NCBI GenBank assembly: GCA_020853095.1
Contig: JADYZN010000014.1
Location: 62,001-126,000 of the forward strand
Direction: 5' to 3'
Source of the DNA: Phycisphaerales bacterium
GTDB taxonomy: Bacteria; Planctomycetota; Phycisphaerae; Tepidisphaerales; Tepidisphaeraceae
DNA length: 64,000 nt
In this document: positions 61,513 through 64,000 of the stretch, one piece after another
Layout of the letters: every line of letters starts with the position of its first letter
Numbering within the stretch: the stretch's first letter is position 1
Notes under the pieces: generated by a model
Database searches by the model: none
What the model saw: only the letters and a program-made list of their open reading frames with translations
What the model was told of the DNA's origin: nothing
Made by a program: the position numbers and the translations under genes

Positions 61513-62817
61513 ATGGCATCGGTTGTGAACTACGACGACGGTTTGAAGCGGATCGAATTCGCCTACGGCCCACGTCAACCCCGCAAGACAATCCGACTGG
61601 GGCGCGTCAACGCCAAGGTGGCCGCGTCATGGCTGGCCAAGGTCGATGCGATGATCGCCGACAGGCTGGCCGGGCGCCCGCATGACGCCGAAGTGTCGAA
61701 GTGGCTTGGCGATCTGGATGAATCCATGCTCGCCCGCCTTCGGGCTGTCGGGCTGGCCGACGGCGTGGGGCTGTCGCAAACGACACTGGGGGAGTTTCTG
61801 GAAAAGTATTTCGCCGCCATGACCGCCAAGCCGGGAACCCGGCTGGCCTATGGGCATGTTCGCAAGAACCTGCTGGGATACTTCGGAGCAACCAAATCGG
61901 TACGCGCCGTTACCACTGCTGACGCCGACAACTGGCGGGCGTGGCTTGTGGAGCATGAAAAGCTGTCGCCCGCCACGGTGTCACGACGCACAGTTGCTGC
62001 CCGCACCATCTGGCGCAAGGCGGTTCGGTGGAACATCGCCCGCCGCAATCCCTTCGAGGGCATCCGAGCCGGGCATCAATCCAACGAGAGCCGCAAGCGG
62101 TTCATCACCCGCGAAGTGATCGACGCCATCATCGAACACACCCCCAGCGCCGAATGGCGGGCGATTATCGCCCTGGCCCGCTACGGCGGCCTGCGCTGCC
62201 CATCGGAGATTTACGCCTTGCGGTGGGGTGATATCGACTGGGATCGGGGAACGATCCGCGTCCCATGCCCGAAGCTGGAATATCTGGACGGCCACGGCTA
62301 TCGGCTTGTGCCGCTGTTCCCGGAACTCCGCGAACACCTGCTGGCCCTGTTCACTGAATCACCCGAAGGGGCGGAATATGTCATCAGTACATGCCGACAA
62401 GGCGCGATGAACCTTCGGACACAATTCGAGCGACTTATCGCCCGTGCCGGGCTGACGCCCTGGCCCAAGCTGTTTCACAATCTTCGGGCAAGCCGGGAAA
62501 GCGAACTAATGCGGGAATACGATCTGGCCACCGTCTGCAAGTGGATCGGCAATTCGCCCGCCGTCGCCGCCAAACACTACGCCATGAGCGTCGATCTGGA
62601 CGCCGATTTCCGCCGCGCCACGGGCTTGGAACAGGCGCAGCAAAAAGCGCAGCAAATTGCGCAGCAGGCAGCGGAAAGCAGCGATGGTCAGGAAATGACC
62701 TTTACCCCCTCATTCAACGAAAAAACCCCCGAAACCGGGGGTTTGGTCGATCCCTGTCTATTGTCGCTAAATGCCGACAAAACAAGGGGATGGGCCCGAC
62801 AAGATTCGAACTTGTGA
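61513..62817 (+). CDS. int: Tyrosine recombinase (integrase), truncated at the att site
   Basis: 434 residues. N-terminal arm-binding part, SAM-like core-binding domain (about 92-185; TTLGEFLEKYFAAMTAKPGT) and catalytic domain with the first Arg in YGGLRCPSEIYALRW near 226, HNLRASRESEL near 322, and the Tyr in AAKHYAMSV near 356. After residue 380 the tail is low-complexity (QQKAQQIAQQAAE). The last codons cross the attachment core (GWARQDSN) and stop at TGA one codon later. The sequence at the other end of the element continues the same frame for 59 codons, so the protein is probably longer in the excised circle. Confidence 0.93.
   Translation: MASVVNYDDGLKRIEFAYGPRQPRKTIRLGRVNAKVAASWLAKVDAMIADRLAGRPHDAEVSKWLGDLDESMLARLRAVGLADGVGLSQTTLGEFLEKYFAAMTAKPGTRLAYGHVRKNLLGYFGATKSVRAVTTADADNWRAWLVEHEKLSPATVSRRTVAARTIWRKAVRWNIARRNPFEGIRAGHQSNESRKRFITREVIDAIIEHTPSAEWRAIIALARYGGLRCPSEIYALRWGDIDWDRGTIRVPCPKLEYLDGHGYRLVPLFPELREHLLALFTESPEGAEYVISTCRQGAMNLRTQFERLIARAGLTPWPKLFHNLRASRESELMREYDLATVCKWIGNSPAVAAKHYAMSVDLDADFRRATGLEQAQQKAQQIAQQAAESSDGQEMTFTPSFNEKTPETGGLVDPCLLSLNADKTRGWARQDSNL
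62720..62744 (-). terminator. Intrinsic terminator for tRNA-Ile, embedded in the integrase gene
   Basis: Arms 62723-62731 and 62736-62744 (9 bp, loop AAAC). Read on the minus strand the stem runs into six T residues, 46 bp beyond the 3' end of the tRNA. On the plus strand no T-run follows. It lies inside the integrase reading frame, so it belongs to the element. Confidence 0.75.
62790..62811 (+). repeat. attR core repeat (within tRNA-Ile and integrase)
   Basis: Identical over 22 bp to 55185-55206. It forms the 3' end of the intact tRNA-Ile gene on the minus strand and codons 426-433 region of the integrase on the plus strand. Confidence 0.92.
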
Positions 62818-62864
62818 CCTCGTCCTTATCAGGGACGCGCTCTAACCAACTGAGCTACGAGCCC
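62791..62864 (-). tRNA. tRNA-Ile (anticodon GAU)
   Basis: 74 nt, minus strand. Acceptor GGGCTCG/CGGGCCC (one G-U), D arm GCTC/GAGC, anticodon stem CGTCC/GGACG with loop CTGATAA (anticodon GAT), T arm ACAAG/CTTGT with loop TTCGAAT, discriminator A. CCA is not encoded. The 3' part is supplied by the integrated element, which restores the gene. Confidence 0.97.
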
Positions 62865-62878
62865 GCATCGAGGGGGAA

Positions 62879-62906
62879 ATTGTAGGATACGGACAACGCC
62901 TGTCAA
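62879..62906 (-). promoter_or_regulatory. Promoter of tRNA-Ile
   Basis: Minus-strand TTGACA (62906-62901), 16-bp spacer, TACAAT (62884-62879). Transcription should start near 62872, about 8 nt before the mature tRNA. Confidence 0.75.
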
Positions 62907-62985
62907 CCTTGCGGTTTTCGGAATGAACCCGGGTGTGTCGGGTTGGGAGTTGATGGTGAGTTCATGACCTGACATGGGAGGAACC

Positions 62986-63327
62986 ATGCGTAATCCACGG
63001 CCCACAAGCAAGCGTTTGAATCCGGTCGCCGCGGCAATGACGGATACCGTGGCCGGCCGGGATTTGCCGGTCATGGAAAGTTTGATCGGGGTCATCCTTG
63101 TCGCTTTGATCATGCTGATGCGAACGGATTCGCATCCTGGAGGATCGGAAGGTCCGAATGCCACCCATGTGGGATGGACGGCGGGAACGACCGCATCGGC
63201 CCCCGTGTCGGCGGCACAGGTCCCTGACAATGCGCTCTCCGATGAGCAGCGCAACCAGGTGGTGGCCGATGCGTCCGAGATCAGCCGCTTTGGAATTTTG
63301 GGTGTCGAGCAGGCCAAGGAATACTAA
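62986..63327 (+). CDS. Small single-pass membrane protein, unknown
   Basis: 113 residues from the ATG at 62986 (GGGAGG upstream). A basic N-terminus, one TM helix (LIGVILVALIMLM, about 37-50), and an extracytoplasmic Ala/Ser/Thr-rich part ending in DEQRNQVVADASEISRFGIL and GVEQAKEY. No family recognised. It is followed 6 bp later by the Sel1-repeat gene, so the two are probably cotranscribed and may work together. Confidence 0.6.
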   Translation: MRNPRPTSKRLNPVAAAMTDTVAGRDLPVMESLIGVILVALIMLMRTDSHPGGSEGPNATHVGWTAGTTASAPVSAAQVPDNALSDEQRNQVVADASEISRFGILGVEQAKEY

Positions 63328-63333
63328 CGACGG

Positions 63334-63987
63334 ATGGGAGGTGATCGCATTGATTCCTGGACGCAGGCCGCTTTTGCCGGACTTCCCGAAGAGGAGTATC
63401 TCCATGCCTATTGTCTGTGGTATGGCATTAAGACCGATCAGAATGATATCGGGGCGGCGAACTGGTTCTTCAAGGCCGCGGAGGCGGGGTATGTCCCGGC
63501 GATGTACATGGCCGGCATAGTTAGTGAATACGGCAGCGGTGTGCCAACGGATGTGTTCGAGGCGGCTCGGTGGTATCGCAAGGCCGCGGAGGCGGGGAAT
63601 AAACATGCGATGTCCAGCCTCGGCTGGTTGTACGCGAATGGCCGGGGTGTGCCGACGGATTATGCCGAAGCGGCTTTCTGGTATCGCCAAGGTGCGGAGG
63701 CGGGGAACATAGAGGCGATGTATCGGCTCGGTGTGATGTACGAGGAGGGCCGTGGTGTCCCAAAGGATGCTGCCTTGGCGTTCAAATGGTGTCGCGAGGC
63801 GGCAGAGGCGGGAGAAATGTGGGCGATGTACGATCTCGGTGTGATGTACGAAACCGGCCACGGCGTGCGGCAGGATGAGGCCGAGGCGATCAGGTGGTAT
63901 CGCAAGGGGGCGGAACGGAAGAATCCATATGCGAAAAATGCCTTGTGGCGTCTGACGGGCCAGCGATGGCCGGCCGATCAGCCATGA
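63334..63987 (+). CDS. Sel1-like repeat protein
   Basis: 217 residues, with about five consecutive SEL1 repeats of the form A..W(F/Y)(R/K)KAAEAG...AMY.LG..Y..G.GV, for example at about 45-80 (WFFKAAEAGYVPAMYMAGIV), 81-116, 117-152, 153-188 and a final half repeat. Such alpha/alpha solenoids are protein-protein adaptors, often extracytoplasmic. No signal peptide is seen here; the preceding small membrane protein might localise it. 13 bp remain between the stop codon and the window end. Confidence 0.9.
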   Translation: MGGDRIDSWTQAAFAGLPEEEYLHAYCLWYGIKTDQNDIGAANWFFKAAEAGYVPAMYMAGIVSEYGSGVPTDVFEAARWYRKAAEAGNKHAMSSLGWLYANGRGVPTDYAEAAFWYRQGAEAGNIEAMYRLGVMYEEGRGVPKDAALAFKWCREAAEAGEMWAMYDLGVMYETGHGVRQDEAEAIRWYRKGAERKNPYAKNALWRLTGQRWPADQP

Positions 63988-64000
63988 TGCGGGTCCGATA

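Larger units (their letters stand above)
55185..62811. mobile_element. 7.6 kb integrative element at tRNA-Ile(GAU)
   Basis: Bounded by a 22-bp direct repeat (55185-55206 and 62790-62811), whose sequence is the 3' end of the tRNA-Ile gene at the right side. The integrase gene lies next to the reconstituted tRNA. All clear genes read left to right. Content: unknown cargo genes (55383-57335), excisionase-like HTH, unknown gene, DUF669-type protein, AEP-like primase, DnaB/RecA-like ATPase, winged-helix protein, iteron array, XRE regulator and tyrosine recombinase. No capsid, terminase, relaxase or type IV secretion gene is visible. Best reading: a replicative integrative element or phage satellite. 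The excised circle would be 7,605 bp. Confidence 0.9.

Noticed and set aside
62391-62885. Frame ending in GPTRFELVTSSLSGTRSNQL across the tRNA
   Set aside because: A known annotation artefact: translation of the antisense strand of a tRNA gene.
62986-63987. One frameshifted gene instead of two
   Set aside because: The second gene has its own ATG and consists wholly of Sel1 repeats, while the first is a complete small membrane protein; no shared domain crosses the junction.

Overview
This 64 kb window looks like a chromosomal segment of a planctomycete, probably of the class Phycisphaerae (inference). It is GC-rich and codes on both strands. It combines an LptD-like outer-membrane protein, an OmpH/Skp-like chaperone, flagellar export genes, a PurL with two PurS-like modules fused in front, a deoxyhypusine-synthase-like protein and an L,D-transpeptidase. 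Most of it is housekeeping DNA in short operons. Two stretches are clearly accessory.

Layout of the left and middle parts: 1-3.5 kb, flagellar export genes (fliI, incomplete at the left edge, fliJ, a MotE-like gene, fliK). 3.5-6.8 kb, a PilZ protein, dxs and a toxin-antitoxin pair. 6.8-16.3 kb, lptD, purL and two convergent multi-spanning glycosyltransferase-like genes. 16.3-20.2 kb, double-ACT and STAS proteins, lon and an Hsp20. 20.3-29.2 kb, a coiled-coil lipoprotein, a deoxyhypusine-synthase-like gene with a structured leader, a secreted protein, a peptide-binding protein, ompH and glmS. 29.4-37.1 kb, rarA, 5-formyltetrahydrofolate cyclo-ligase, an L,D-transpeptidase, a GlcD-like oxidase, dut and ftsK. 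37.1-40.3 kb is a restriction-modification island (cytosine methylase, HNH nuclease, small unknown gene, Vsr). 40.4-49.2 kb carries an rRNA methylase, a GntR-controlled five-gene operon for a sugar-acid-like substrate with a palindromic operator, a cytochrome c, LrgA/LrgB-like proteins and an alkyltransferase. 49.2-55.1 kb holds rpoD and dnaG behind a good sigma-70 promoter, a secreted protein and yjbQ.

The most interesting part is 55,185-62,811, a 7.6 kb element integrated in the 3' end of a tRNA-Ile(GAU) gene. A 22-bp direct repeat marks both ends. It encodes a tyrosine recombinase, an excisionase-like HTH protein, an XRE regulator and a compact replication module: DUF669-type protein, archaeo-eukaryotic-type primase, DnaB/RecA-like ATPase and winged-helix protein. 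An iteron-like array of 18-bp palindromes follows that module. No virion or conjugation genes are visible. The attachment core lies inside the integrase reading frame. In the integrated copy the integrase stops one codon after the core, while at the other end of the element the same frame continues from the core for 59 codons and stops in an ATGA overlap with the next gene. The circular form would therefore encode a 492-residue integrase and integration would trim it to 434. The integrase 3' end also carries, on the opposite strand, a hairpin with a T-run that would terminate the tRNA-Ile transcript. To the right lie a small membrane protein and a Sel1-repeat protein.

All protein identities come from reading motifs and family resemblance by eye. 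No database search was possible, and start codons were chosen from ribosome-binding sites, overlaps and family lengths.
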